From assembly GCA_036346275.1 (NCBI GenBank), contig CM070711.1, positions 45,075,435 through 45,139,434 of the forward strand: DNA of 64,000 nucleotides. The letters run 5' to 3'. The stretch comes from Otatea glauca (taxonomy: Eukaryota; Streptophyta; Magnoliopsida; Poales; Poaceae). This document shows, in pieces, positions 36,306-46,923 of the stretch. Positions within the stretch are counted from its first letter, which is position 1, and each line of letters opens with the position of its first letter. Under the pieces are notes generated by a model. It worked only from the letters and a program-made list of their open reading frames with translations. It had not been told where the DNA came from and made no database searches. Made by a program: the position numbers and the translations under genes.

Positions 36306-38440
36306 TTATGTGGGAGTATGCGAAATATCTCCCCCTGAAATCTGCACTTCTCTAAGTCTCATCATTACAATCCCTTTTACGCACCTTTCAAAGGTAGATG
36401 CTGGGAGTGATTTAGTGAATAAATCTGCTGGATTTTCACATGACTTAGTATGCAATATCTTAATCTCGTTCATCTTATGCAATTCGTGAGCATAGAAGAA
36501 CTTGGGGTTGATATGCTTCGTGAGATTGCTCTTCACATAACCCATCTGTGCTTGGGCAACACAAGCTGCATTATCTTCATAAATGATCGTGGGAGTTTGC
36601 TCAATGTTCAAGCCACATGACTTCTGGATGTGGTGAACCATTCTTAAGAGCCATGCACATTCACGAGATGCTTCATACAAAGCGATGATTTCCGAGTGGT
36701 TTGTCGACGTCGAGACGAGAGTCTACTTAGACGACTTCTAGGAAACTATTGTTCCTCCACATAGGAAAACATAGCCAGTTTGGGACTTGCCAGTATGCGG
36801 GTCTGATAAGTACCCAGCATCGGCGTAGTCGACCAAATTCAGTTCATTGTTTCTTCTGAAAAACAAATCGAGATCTTTGCTTCCTTGGAGGTAACGGAAG
36901 ATGTCGTTGATCCCTTTCCAATGCCTTTTGGTGGGTTCTGCACTGTACCGGGTAAGCAAATTCACAGCGAACGCAATGTCCGCCTAGTGCTATTCGCAAG
37001 GTAACTACACTCAGATATGGGAATTCTACTCCCAGGACTTCCTCCCCTCTTTCTTTATGGGTCTAGGTCTGTATGGGTCTAGGTCTGCTTGGAGTGACCT
37101 TCCGACCATTGGAGTCTTTGCAGGATATGCCTTTTCAAAGCCAAATCTTTCCAACACTTTCTGCGTGTAGGTTGATTGATGTACCAAGATTCCTCCTTGG
37201 ACATGCTCAAGCTGCAAGCCTAAACAAAACTTGGTTTTACCCAAATCCTTCATTTCAAACTCAGACTTCAAATATGAGCATGTTTCTTCAATTTCTTCAT
37301 CCGTCCCAATGATGTTCAAGTCATCTACATAGACGGAGATTATACAGAATCCATTAGGGGATCGTTGTATAAACACACATGGACAATCTTCGCTGTTTGT
37401 GTAGCCTTTCTTGCAGAGAAAGTCGCTCAAGCGATTGTACCACATTCTTCCTGACTACTTTAGCCCATACAGTGATTTCTCCAATTTCACACTGTACAGG
37501 TTTCTGTTTGCTCCGTCTTGGTTCAAGATAAGAATACCTTCCGGTACTTTCATGTATATCTCCGAATCCAAGTTTCCATACAAATATGCTGTGACAACAT
37601 TCATTAGCTTCATTCTCAACTTCAAGTTGACTGCCATTGAGATCAAATATCTAAAGGTAATTCCTCCCATGACTGGAGAATAGGTTTCTTCATAATCAAC
37701 CCCAGGACGTTGAGTGAAACCTTGAGCTACAAGCCTTGCTTTGTACCTTACAACTTCGTTGTTTTTATTCCTCTTTCGAACAAAGACCCATCTATGACCT
37801 ATAGGGTTTATATGGGGAGGTGTGCGGCATACGGGCCCAAACACCTCTCTTGTTCGAGAGACTAACTCTGCAGTGATTGCCTTCTTCCATTCTTCCCAAT
37901 CTAGCCTTTTCTTGCACTCTGCTAGAGATGCAGGCTCAGGATCATGATCAATGATCGAGACAATCTTCTTTGCAAAGTATGCATCAACATTGGCTGTTGC
38001 TCTATTCAGGGATTCTCCTGTTATTACAAAGTTTATGGCCATTTCATCATGGGGCGCTTCATGCATTTCTACTTGCTCATCGCTGCTATTTCCCATCGCA
38101 GGAGCAAGTTCCTTTAGCTTTTCATCGCCTATGTGTGCGCACACATTATTTCCGGTGGCTTCCTGCAGTGGAAGATTCAAGTCTGGAATTGCCTTTTTCG
38201 TTGGCTTCTTTCCAGTGCCAGGTCTCAACTGGCTCCCCTTCTTTCCTTGGGGTATTTTCGTAATTGGTTGTGGTAAGTCCTCTCGCTCAATTTTCTCGGA
38301 CGTCTCCGGGTACTTTGGGTTTGAGGAGCCAGATTTACTGTTCTTTTTCTTTGAGGCCTCTAAACAGGATGAGGATACCTTACATTTTCTTTGGTATTTT
38401 CACCCTCTCGGTGCATTTCTTGCGGTACATGCGACTTAAC
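36306..38440 (-). pseudogene. copia reverse transcriptase and RNase H
   Basis: C-terminal half of pol. HRWVFVRKRNKNNEVVRYKA, ARLVAQGFTQRPGVDYEETY, GNLDSEIYMKVPEG and KLEKSLYGLK lie in one frame (38228-37455). After a stop, MWYNRLSDFLCKKGY, VYVDDLNIIGTDEE (catalytic YVDD intact), MKDLGKTKFCLGLQLEH and YTQKVLERFGF follow. RNase H shows HWKGINDIFRYLQGSKDLDL, DADAGYLSDP-like text, IIYEDNAACVAQAQMGYVKS and HTKSCENPADLFTKSLP. Three or four stops or frameshifts separate these parts. The final frame ends at 36306. Confidence 0.9.
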
Positions 38441-38580
38441 CACGCCCTTGGATCACAAAATGATCAGCGGTTCATTTGCTAAATTGTGCAAATCAATTAT
38501 CTTACGGACTTCTTGATTTGCTTCATTAGTGCGGGGTCATGCGGGATCCCGATGGAATGCCATATGATTTCCGGCATTTT

Positions 38581-39927
38581 TCATCCAAAGGTTGATTTCC
38601 TCCCTAATGATGGGAAGCGGTCCTCGTCAAAAATGCAATCGTGAATCGGGTGTATGCAAGTCTCAGTCATGGGTTCCAAATACACGATTATGGATGCACT
38701 CTCATAACCAACGATATATCGGACTTGTGGAGAGGGCCCATTGCGATCCACGAGGGGTGGTATAGGAACATATACCATACACCCAAATTTCCTGAGATGG
38801 GAGGTCTTCGGGATGATCCCGTGCACAAGCTGCATAGGAGAATGGATGTTGTAGGCCGAAGGTCTGAAATTGATGAGAGCTGCTTCGTGCAGGACTGCGT
38901 GTCCCCAACAAGTGTTGGGCAAGTTACAACTCTGCAAAAGCGGTCTAGCAATGAACTTAATCCTCTTTATTAGTGCTTCAGCTAGTCTATTCTGCGTATG
39001 GACGTGCGGTACAGAGTGCTCAACTGCTATCCCTGTTGCCGTGCAATAATCATCCAATGCCTTTGAAGTAAATTCTTCGGTATTGTCCATTCTAATGGAC
39101 TTCACGCGATGATCAGGGAAAGCGTTCTTAATTCTTATGATCTGCGAGATCAGCTTTGCAAAAGCATGGTTTCTTATTGATAATAAGCATACATGCGACC
39201 ATTTCGAGGAAGCATCGATGAGCACCATAAAGTATCGAAACGACCCTGATAGGGGCTGAATCGGGCCGCAAATATCCCCCTGGATGCGTTCCAGGAATGC
39301 AGGAATTTCACTTTGTACTTTCATGACAGAGAGTCTAGTTATTAATTTCCCGGTGGCACATGCAGGGCACACGAAATCTTCATGATTCGGGAAATTTTTA
39401 ACATTAATGCCATGATCTTGTGGGTTGTTCACTATATTCCTCATCATTCTAAGACCAGGGTGGCCTAATCTACCATGCCATAAGGAAAATAACTCAGAGC
39501 TTCTAAAAACAGTCTTAAAGGAAGTATACACTTCGGGTGCATGAATATTCATGTAGTACAACCCAGATTCATATGAGAGACATTTTTCTAATACCATTTT
39601 CCCACATACCGTGTGCTTCACAATGCACAAGTATTCTTTGCCATTTTCTTCATTGGTTTCTACATGAAAACCATTGGCGCGGATGTCTTTGAAGCTTAAG
39701 AGAGTGCGCGTTGATTTAGGGTACAAAAGGGCTTCTTCAATTACCAAAGTTGTACCCATAGGCAATATAATAGTGGCTCTTCCTGAGCCTATTACATATG
39801 AATCGCTTCCTGCGATCGTAGTAATCTTTCCAGCTTTCTTCATGATCGACTAAAAGTATTTAGACTCTCTTAAGATGGTATTTGTTGTGACACTATCAAC
39901 AATGCATATCTCTTCCATTTGGGCGCT
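38581..39927 (-). pseudogene. copia protease remnant and integrase
   Basis: An ATG about 40 bp after the primer-binding region opens MEEICIVDSVTTNTILRESK, the protease active-site block (usual form CLVDSATTHTIL). A TAG follows, then one long frame from 39843: SYVIGSGRATIILPMGTTLV (end of protease), WHGRLGHPGLRMMRN (pre-integrase), CPACATGK, GDICGPIQPLSGSFRYFMVL, DNTEEFTSKALDDYC and AEALIKRIKFIAR (integrase catalytic core). The integrase frame is the longest intact frame in the window (420 codons). There is no gag upstream. Confidence 0.9.
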
Positions 39928-39949
39928 TTCAATTCTGATCACCGATAGA

Positions 39950-39966
39950 GCTTCGTGTTGATAACG
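39950..39966 (-). promoter_or_regulatory. Primer-binding region of the copia element
   Basis: On the minus strand CGTTATCAACACGAAGC directly follows the 5' LTR. It resembles the TTATCAGCACGAAGCTC leader of some plant copia elements; the priming tRNA is not certain. Confidence 0.5.
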
Positions 39967-40194
39967 TGTTAAGGAACCTCGCTATCGAATAGTCCGGGGT
40001 TCCCGAACAGATCTGAATTGGAGAACAGAAAGACAAGAGAGACACAAGTTTAGGGAGAGCGAAGACAGAATACTTTATTGCTTTCTGATTGCTTGTACAT
40101 AGGGAGGACCCCCTCCTCCTTATATAGTAGTCGCCTAGGGTTTCGGCTGAGGGACCATCGTGGGTTTTTCATTGGGCCACGTGGTTTCCCAACA
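39967..40194 (-). repeat. 5' LTR of the copia element
   Basis: 228 bp. On the minus strand it holds TATATAAGGAGG (40116-40127), a good TATA box for this compact LTR. Confidence 0.9.
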
Positions 40195-40392
40195 GTTTTA
40201 TTTCACTTCACCATGGGTATTGTGATATTGGTGTTTCGCAAAACCCCATCCCTGTCAAATCTAAAGCTACACTTACATCTGCGCTCACTTGAAGATTCAG
40301 GTGGCACTTAAGGGATGGTCCCGGTTGGAAGCCAACGTAGAGACTGAGTGATACACTGGGAAAGTCGTTTTTGTCGAATAATTAATTGGTCA
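40195..40392. other. Spacer between two copia elements
   Basis: Right flank of the first copia. Its GTTTTATTTC start matches the pre-insertion repeat near 35667. No gene. Confidence 0.5.
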
Positions 40393-40642
40393 TGTTAGAT
40401 CAATCTTAATACCAATCAAGAATATTGAGAATACCCGAATAACAATCACAGAATAGATGAACACTAGATATAGAGGATTTCAACTCTTTTCTTTTTATTG
40501 ACTGTAGATTGATTCTCTTATACAATAAGGAGCTATATTTATACCCATAACCCCTTAGGGGTAATTTCAGATTTGTTCCACTAAAACTATAAGTCCGGAT
40601 ATATCTCAACAACCAAGACCAAGAGTTGGTTATATCTCAACA

Positions 40643-42800
40643 CTCCCCCTTAGGCGAATACCATGCAATGCATATTCCTCATCAAAAACTTCTCTTGATA
40701 ACCCAGCGAAAAAACGAGACAGAGAAAAGAGTACATTGTACCCACATCACATATTGTGTTATACTTCTTACCTTATTAAAAACCTTCATATGAAAAAACT
40801 TCAAGAAAACTCACTAAGGGAAAAAAGTGTAATTTATAATCTTCTGGATTATGATAATATCTTCATGATTATACTACGGGTTATGGTTTAGAGATTTTCT
40901 TCCTCTGAACTCTGCATATCTCTAAGTCATCTCATTCGAATGTCACGAACACATCTCTGAAAACTGGATGTTGGCAAAGACTTAGTGAATAAATCAGCCA
41001 AATTTTCACATACCTTAGTTTATATGATCTTTACCTCATTGTTTTTCTAGAGTTCGTGATGATATAAAAGTTTAGGGGTAATATGCTTTGTGATATTGCT
41101 CTTTACGTAACTCATTTGCATTTTTGCATCACAAGCAACAATATCTTCATAGATAATTGTAAGGTATCGACGGTGTTAATGGCACATGATTTCTAGATAT
41201 ATTAATCATACGTCTTAGCAAGCAACAATATCTTCATAGATAATTGTAGGGTATCCACGGTGTTAATGCCACATGACTTCTGGATATGGTTAATCATACG
41301 TCTTAACCAAACACATTCACGTGAGGTTTCATATAATGCTATTATCTCTGAGTGATTGGTAGAGGTAGTTACCAAGACTGCTTAAAAGACCACCAAAAAA
41401 TGGTTGTACCACCACAAAGAAATACAAATCTAATCTAAGATTTAGCACTGTAGGGATAGGGCGGATAGCCAGCATCTATATATCCTACCATGGTTAAGTC
41501 TTAGTCCTTCCAGTAAAATAAGCCAAAATCTTATGTACCTTAAAGGTATCTCAGCAAACTCTTGACACCAGTCCAATGCCTTCTAATTATGGCTGCATTG
41601 TGTCTAGCTAGCAAATTTACTACGAATACAATATCAGACCTAGTGTAACTCGTAAGATACATAAGTGCTTCTATGGTACTTAAGTATAGAACTCCAAGTC
41701 CTAAGACTAGTGTACAAAGATTGCTTCTAGGAAATGCTCTAGATGCAATCCTAAGCAATATTTGATTTTACCTAAATCTTTCATATCAAACTCTGTTATA
41801 AGATAAGAAGTTGCTTCCTTTATGTCCTTCGTGGTTTCGATGATATTCAGATTATTGACATAGATTGGGATGATACATAATCCATTCTGGGAATACACAA
41901 GGACAATCATCATTATTGGTGTAAGTCTTCTTCAGGAGGAACTCACTAAGTCATTTGTACCACATTCTCCCTTATTGTTTTAATCCGTATAGCGACCTTT
42001 GCAGTTTGACACTATACAAGGTGCGATTACTTTTATTAGGTTCCAGAATTTTGACTACTTCAAAGACTCATATAAATATCCGTCACTACATCTATCAACT
42101 TCATTAAAAAAATTCATGCTACATCAATCAACTTCATTGAAAAGTTCATGCTAGATGCCAATGATATTAAATATCATAATGTTATTCTATTCATGACAAA
42201 AGAGTAAGTTTTATCGTAATCGATGCCAGGTCTCTACGTTAACCCTTGGCTATAAGTTTTGCTTTATATCTCACCACCTGATTATTTTCATTTCTCTTCT
42301 GGATAAAAATCTATTTGGATCCTACAAGGAGCGCTTTAGGAGGTGTTCGGTCAACGAGATTGAATACTTTCCTTTTATTAAGCGAGCGTATTATGCCTCA
42401 ATTGCTTCTTTCTATTTGACTTAAATTGAGTGCTTCTAGCACTTTACCTTGGTTCTGGATCCAGATCGAGAGTTTTAGCTATTTTTGTGGTAAAATGTAT
42501 GTCGATAATTATAGTCTTTCTTTTATACGACTCTCCTGAATCTACATAATTAGTGGATATTTCTTCATTAATTTCTTTCAGCTCATGATTTCCCAGAACG
42601 ATGGAGTCTGGGTGTTCCACGCAAATATTCGTTGGAGTTACCCTCTTCAGGCTAGCTCATTTTAGGGATTTTCTCAAAATCAGGTTGAGCTTCTTCCACT
42701 ACATTAGGGAGTGTCCTGACTTGTTTGTTTAACAATTTTTGTGGATGTCTCAGCAGAATTGAGTACTGTGCACCGGAGGTCTCCCTCTATTCTTATCATG
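40643..42800 (-). pseudogene. copia reverse transcriptase/RNase H, heavily decayed
   Basis: Fragments on the minus strand: KRNENNQVVRYKAKL (about 42290), KLQRSLYGLK (about 41990), MWYK-LSEFLLKK, IPIYVNNLNIIETTKDIKEA (the YVDD motif has become YVNN), FDMKDLGKIKYCLGLHLEH and HWTGVKSLLRYL. Integrase and protease are not recognisable. Confidence 0.8.
41136..41300. repeat. Tandem duplication of about 82 bp in the second copia
   Basis: AGCAACAATATCTTCATAGA to CATACGTCTTA occurs twice in a row with about seven differences, within the RNase H region. Confidence 0.85.
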
Positions 42801-44943
42801 AGGGTTAAAAGTGGATTCAGTATCCTTCTGGGGTATTTCCACTCTTTTTCGTGCATTTACTACAAGTATATAAGATTTTGTCACTCCCTTATGTTCAGTG
42901 AAGGTATCAAACAGATTATTAGTTATTTATTATAGATTTATTATTGTTCGCACTTCAAGTTCGGATTATTTAGTGCATAAGCCTAAAGATTGAATGCCTA
43001 TTTATTGCATGAGCCTAAAGTGGATTCAGTATCCTTCTTGGACGCTGCAAGGGGGAAGAGGCGATGGAGGCATCGGTGGATCCGGCAGGGGATCCCGCAT
43101 GAGGTGGCCGCGGCGTAGGCCCAAGCATGGCCGCAACCGCGTAGGGGTGACCTAGGGCAAGAGAATTATAGAGAAGGGGATAAGCTCGATGGAGGAAGAA
43201 AAGAGAAGGAGATGGGGAGAAGGAGAGCACTTAGCTCATGATGACCGAGGAGCCGTCGGCGTTGAAGGAGATGGCCGGATCTAGAGGCAATGGATCGGGT
43301 GTCACAAAAGAGAGGAGGGCCGAAGGCCGGTGTCGGCTGAAGAAGGCGGCGCCAAGGGGAAAGCGGCGTAGAGCGCCTGCACGCGGAAGAGAAGCATGTG
43401 CGGCGGCTGAAGAAATTGGGATGGTTGCGAATAGGTCTAGGGTTAGGTGGAGGGATTGGTCGGGCCAATGGGCCGAAAGAAAAATGGACCGGTTGGGCCC
43501 AAGTGATGGCCTAGCCGGCAAAATAAAAAAATATATATATAATGATAAAATAAAATGAATATATATATATACATAGAGAAAGAAATAAGTACATAAAAAT
43601 ATAAAATAAAATAAAGAAAATGGACTGAGAAAATAGTAGGAGATAAATAATTTATTTTCTTGTCTCTAAATTAATAAAATAAAATTTAGAGATAAAACAT
43701 TAGATACACAAGGCTTACCATAAAAATGACTTATAGGTCTTAATCCAAATAATTTTTGCATCTTGAATTCGTAATAAAACACATGCAATCAAGAAACTCT
43801 AAACCTAAACCACAACTGTTCTGTGTAGTAAATTTCTATTTGATTTTTCATCTGATTTCTTTTTGCCCTTATTAAAAGTTGTTATTTGCTATATTTTCAA
43901 TGAGCTACGTGTAGACTCTGACGTTTCAGAGTCTGCAACAGTCGACTCTGACTTCACGACTGAAATCAACAAGCAAGGCAAGCACCTCCTTTGATCATAT
44001 TGATCCTAGTGTTTATTTTTATTTTGTTTCATAAAATATATTTATGCATGCGTGTATTTTCTATAAATTCGCTATATTGTGGTATTGGTAGATATGCCTG
44101 TTATCTCATGTAACTTTCTTGATAAGTATGGACATGTGAACCTTATAACCCTAGAATTAAGGTTAGAAAATATATAATATCAATCTGGGTATAAGCGAAG
44201 AATAATAATCATACTTAGCCATGATTTAGATTTGGGATGAACAAATTGGATAAACTGATCAGATCAAACTTTATTTTGAGATATGATGATGGTTACTGAT
44301 ATTTTGGTATAAAAACTCAAAACAAAACTATAGTTTAGACGAGGGCGATTATTGGCAATAGCCGGGTGTGTGAGGGATGGACTTGCACGTAGTGTAGGGG
44401 AGATTATTGCCCTGGTCGGATTAAGTATCGAACTATTGTGTTGTTTTCAAGCCAAGAAAACCGTACAACCACAATTGCTGGTATGAGACAGCTTTAACCT
44501 ATTAAGTTACTTAGAACTAGCTTTGCACATTAGAAGGGTGTAGTAGTTCGGGCATTCTGGTATAAGTTTGCTCGGAGGGGCGCCCACACCGAGGTGTTGG
44601 GAATAACACTTGTTGATGCAACGGTGTATGCCTTGCTGTGGGGAGAAACGTGTGTGGCACACTACTACAGAAAGGCTTATATTAGACATCTCAATACAGA
44701 CGGTTTGAAAAAACCGTCTATGGTAAAGAACATCACTGACGGTTCTATAGTGAAACCGTTAGTGATATAATCACAAACAGTACTCTTCATGAACCGGTCA
44801 GTGATATACATCCATATCGCGGCGATTTTAATTAAAACAAATGCGTGATAATATCACGACGGTTTTAAATCTGGCCGTCTATGATAATTTCACATCACAG
44901 ACGGTTCTAACTACGAACCGTCTGTGATATGACCTCAGACCAC

Positions 44944-44952
44944 TATATAAAT
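44944..44952 (+). promoter_or_regulatory. TATA box beside the left array of element C
   Basis: TATATAAAT lies between the left array and the captured exon, about 50 bp before the exon begins, so the exon could be transcribed from the transposon. Confidence 0.5.
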
Positions 44953-45084
44953 ATATCGATAGAGGTTCGTAGCGCAGACCTATGTGTTTCATCTCCCGCA
45001 AACCCTAGCTTGCCCCCCAGCGATTCTCGACCTCCTCCCCGCCCGGCCTCCTCGATTGAACAAGGGGCGCCGTGCCGCCGCCGA

Positions 45085-45320
45085 GGCATGTCTCAGATGG
45101 CATCTCCGGCGTCGTCGCTCAATGACGCCGTTGGCGGCCTCGACCGTGACCCCTTCGTCGCCCTCCTCGCGAGGCTCATCGGCGAGTCCCAGCGGTAGGT
45201 GTGCTATGCCGAGGGCCGGAGCAACGTCATCATCGAGTACCTGGCACCATCCTCGGCCTCGTGGTCTCCTTCGTCGGCCGTCACATGGACGTCGTCCTGT
45301 CCAACTCCAACGAATGGGTG
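45085..45320 (+). pseudogene. Captured first exon of acetylornithine deacetylase
   Basis: Acetylornithine deacetylase (M20 metallopeptidase family) removes acetate from N-acetylornithine in arginine synthesis. The frame from the ATG at 45096 (with an upstream ATG at 45087) reads MASPASSLNDAVGGLDRDPF, VALLARLIGESQ, then a stop. VCYAEGRSNVIIEY continues, and after a one-base shift LGLVVSFVGRHMDVVLSNSN follows. This is the order of the plant enzyme's N-terminus: the MASPAS-DAV start, then YAEGRSNVI-EY, then VSFVGCHMDVV. The HMD contains the first metal-binding histidine and the following aspartate. About 30 residues between ESQ and VCYAEG are missing and the rest of the enzyme is absent, so it cannot be active. 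Confidence 0.75.
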
Positions 45321-46135
45321 GGTTGCTACCATATTTTTCTTTGATGATATATGTTGAGTGTTTAATATTGATGTATGTTCTAAGATATACGGTTCTTGGG
45401 CGAAGAAAATCGCTTCTCATATTTAATATTGATATATGTTGCAAGGATTGATACCATGTATCATTCGAAGGGTGACCAAAGTATATCTTAGAACATACAT
45501 GATTCGTGAAGATAAATATTTTTATACATGATTCCTGAAGACAAATATCTCTTAGAAATTTGCATTTGTCTTGTCAATTTCACATGGATTATGTATACTC
45601 ATGTACTTGAAAATAGAGCCATAGAACCAGTAGGTATATTTGTCATTGTGTTTGATGATTGATCAAGAAAGAGGAGCTTGCTAAAGCATAGCTTTGTGTA
45701 AAACTGGTAGAATCGAAATTGAAACTAATTGACAAGTATCAAATAATTGTTTGTAACATGCATTAAGCTAATGATTATGTGACCATGTGTTGTTGATGTG
45801 AATATGTGATCATGTGAAGTACATATTGTGTGAAGTAATCACAGAGGCAACCACATGTTAAGTTTTGGATTAAAACCTTTGACATATGGGTTGTGAGAAA
45901 GATTATTACATTAGCCAATTGTCGATGCTCGAAAAATAATAATGACGTGAAATCAAACTAGTTCAAGAATATAATTATTGTCGATCACCAAATTAATTTC
46001 TTGTAGTTTCTCTTCTCCTCTTCACATGGCTACTATTGCACTTCTTTCTTACCTAATCCAAAACTATCTTTCTTACCTAATCCAATTCTTCAGCACGCTA
46101 CCGTCTGTGATCCTTTGTTTTTCCCTACACCCCGA

Positions 46136-46923
46136 GCAGAACTTCTATCATTAGTATCTGTTGTTCGAAATTTTATTCTGCTTAAGTATTTCTGCAACGA
46201 AATTTACAAGGCACAACCAAGTTATAGATTTAGTAATTGAATATCTAAACTTCCTAGATGCATCGAGGCAACAGCTTGTCTGATCAGGATCTTAAAATAT
46301 GAAGTTTTTGTAGCACTTTCATCTCTTTCTTATTATAATATTGATGGATTCTAAGGTAAAATCCATTTCATTCCACAGTTCGTGGTGTCAGGAGCTGATT
46401 TATCGTTATCACTTTATCCTCATCTCCGAATGAGAATATCATTGGCAGCCATGCTTCTTGAACTATAGAGTTGATTAAGTCATCATATTGAGTTGATTAA
46501 ATTATCGTATGATATACGATAATTTAATCAACTCCATACGATAATTTAATCAACTCCATATGATGACTTAATCAACTCTATAGTTCAAGAAGCATGGCTG
46601 CCAATGATATTCTCATTCGGGGATGAGGATAAAGTGGAATCGATAAATCAGAGTTTGACAGCGTTCATGATGAACTGTGAAATGAAATGGATTTTACCTT
46701 AGAATCCATCAATATTATAATAAGAAAGAGATGAAAGTGCTACAAAACTTCATATTTTAAGACGATCCTGATCAGACAAGTTGTTGCCTCGATGCATCTA
46801 GGAAGTTTAGATATTCAATTACTAAATCTATAACTTGGTTGTGCCTTGTAAATTTCGTTGCAGAAATACCTAATCAGAAGAAAATTTCGAACAACAGATA
46901 TTAATGATGGAAGTTCTGCTAGA
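46136..46923. repeat. Long inverted repeat, arms about 375 bp
   Basis: The left arm (about 46136-46510) reads CAGAACTTCTATCAT to AAATTATCGTATG. The right arm (about 46516-46923) is its inverted complement to AGTTCTGC with scattered differences. The loop is a few bases. The right arm has one extra copy of ACGATAATTTAATCAACTCC. A transcript would form a near-perfect double-stranded RNA. Confidence 0.92.

Larger units (their letters stand above)
35830..40194 (-). mobile_element. Ty1/copia LTR retrotransposon lacking gag
   Basis: LTRs at 35830-36058 and 39967-40194 both run TGTT(G/A)AGGAACC to TTTCCCAACA and are flanked by the duplication GTTTT (35825-35829 and 40195-40199). The order protease, integrase, reverse transcriptase, RNase H on the minus strand is that of Ty1/copia. 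By eye the LTRs differ at about ten positions plus one length change. Internal length is only 3.9 kb because gag is absent. Confidence 0.95.
40393..43010 (-). mobile_element. Second Ty1/copia element, decayed and truncated
   Basis: An LTR-like block 40393-40642 (TGTTAGATC to ATCTCAACA) is followed by CTCCCCCTT, the complement of a polypurine tract. Minus-strand pol fragments follow to about 42950. No second LTR is present on the right, so the 5' part is lost. Stops are much denser than in the neighbouring copia, so it is probably older. Confidence 0.75.

Noticed and set aside
42811..43038. Repeated 19-mer GTGGATTCAGTATCCTTCT as LTR or target duplication of the second copia
   Set aside because: It lies within pol sequence on the left and at the GC-rich junction on the right; more likely a local duplication or template switch.
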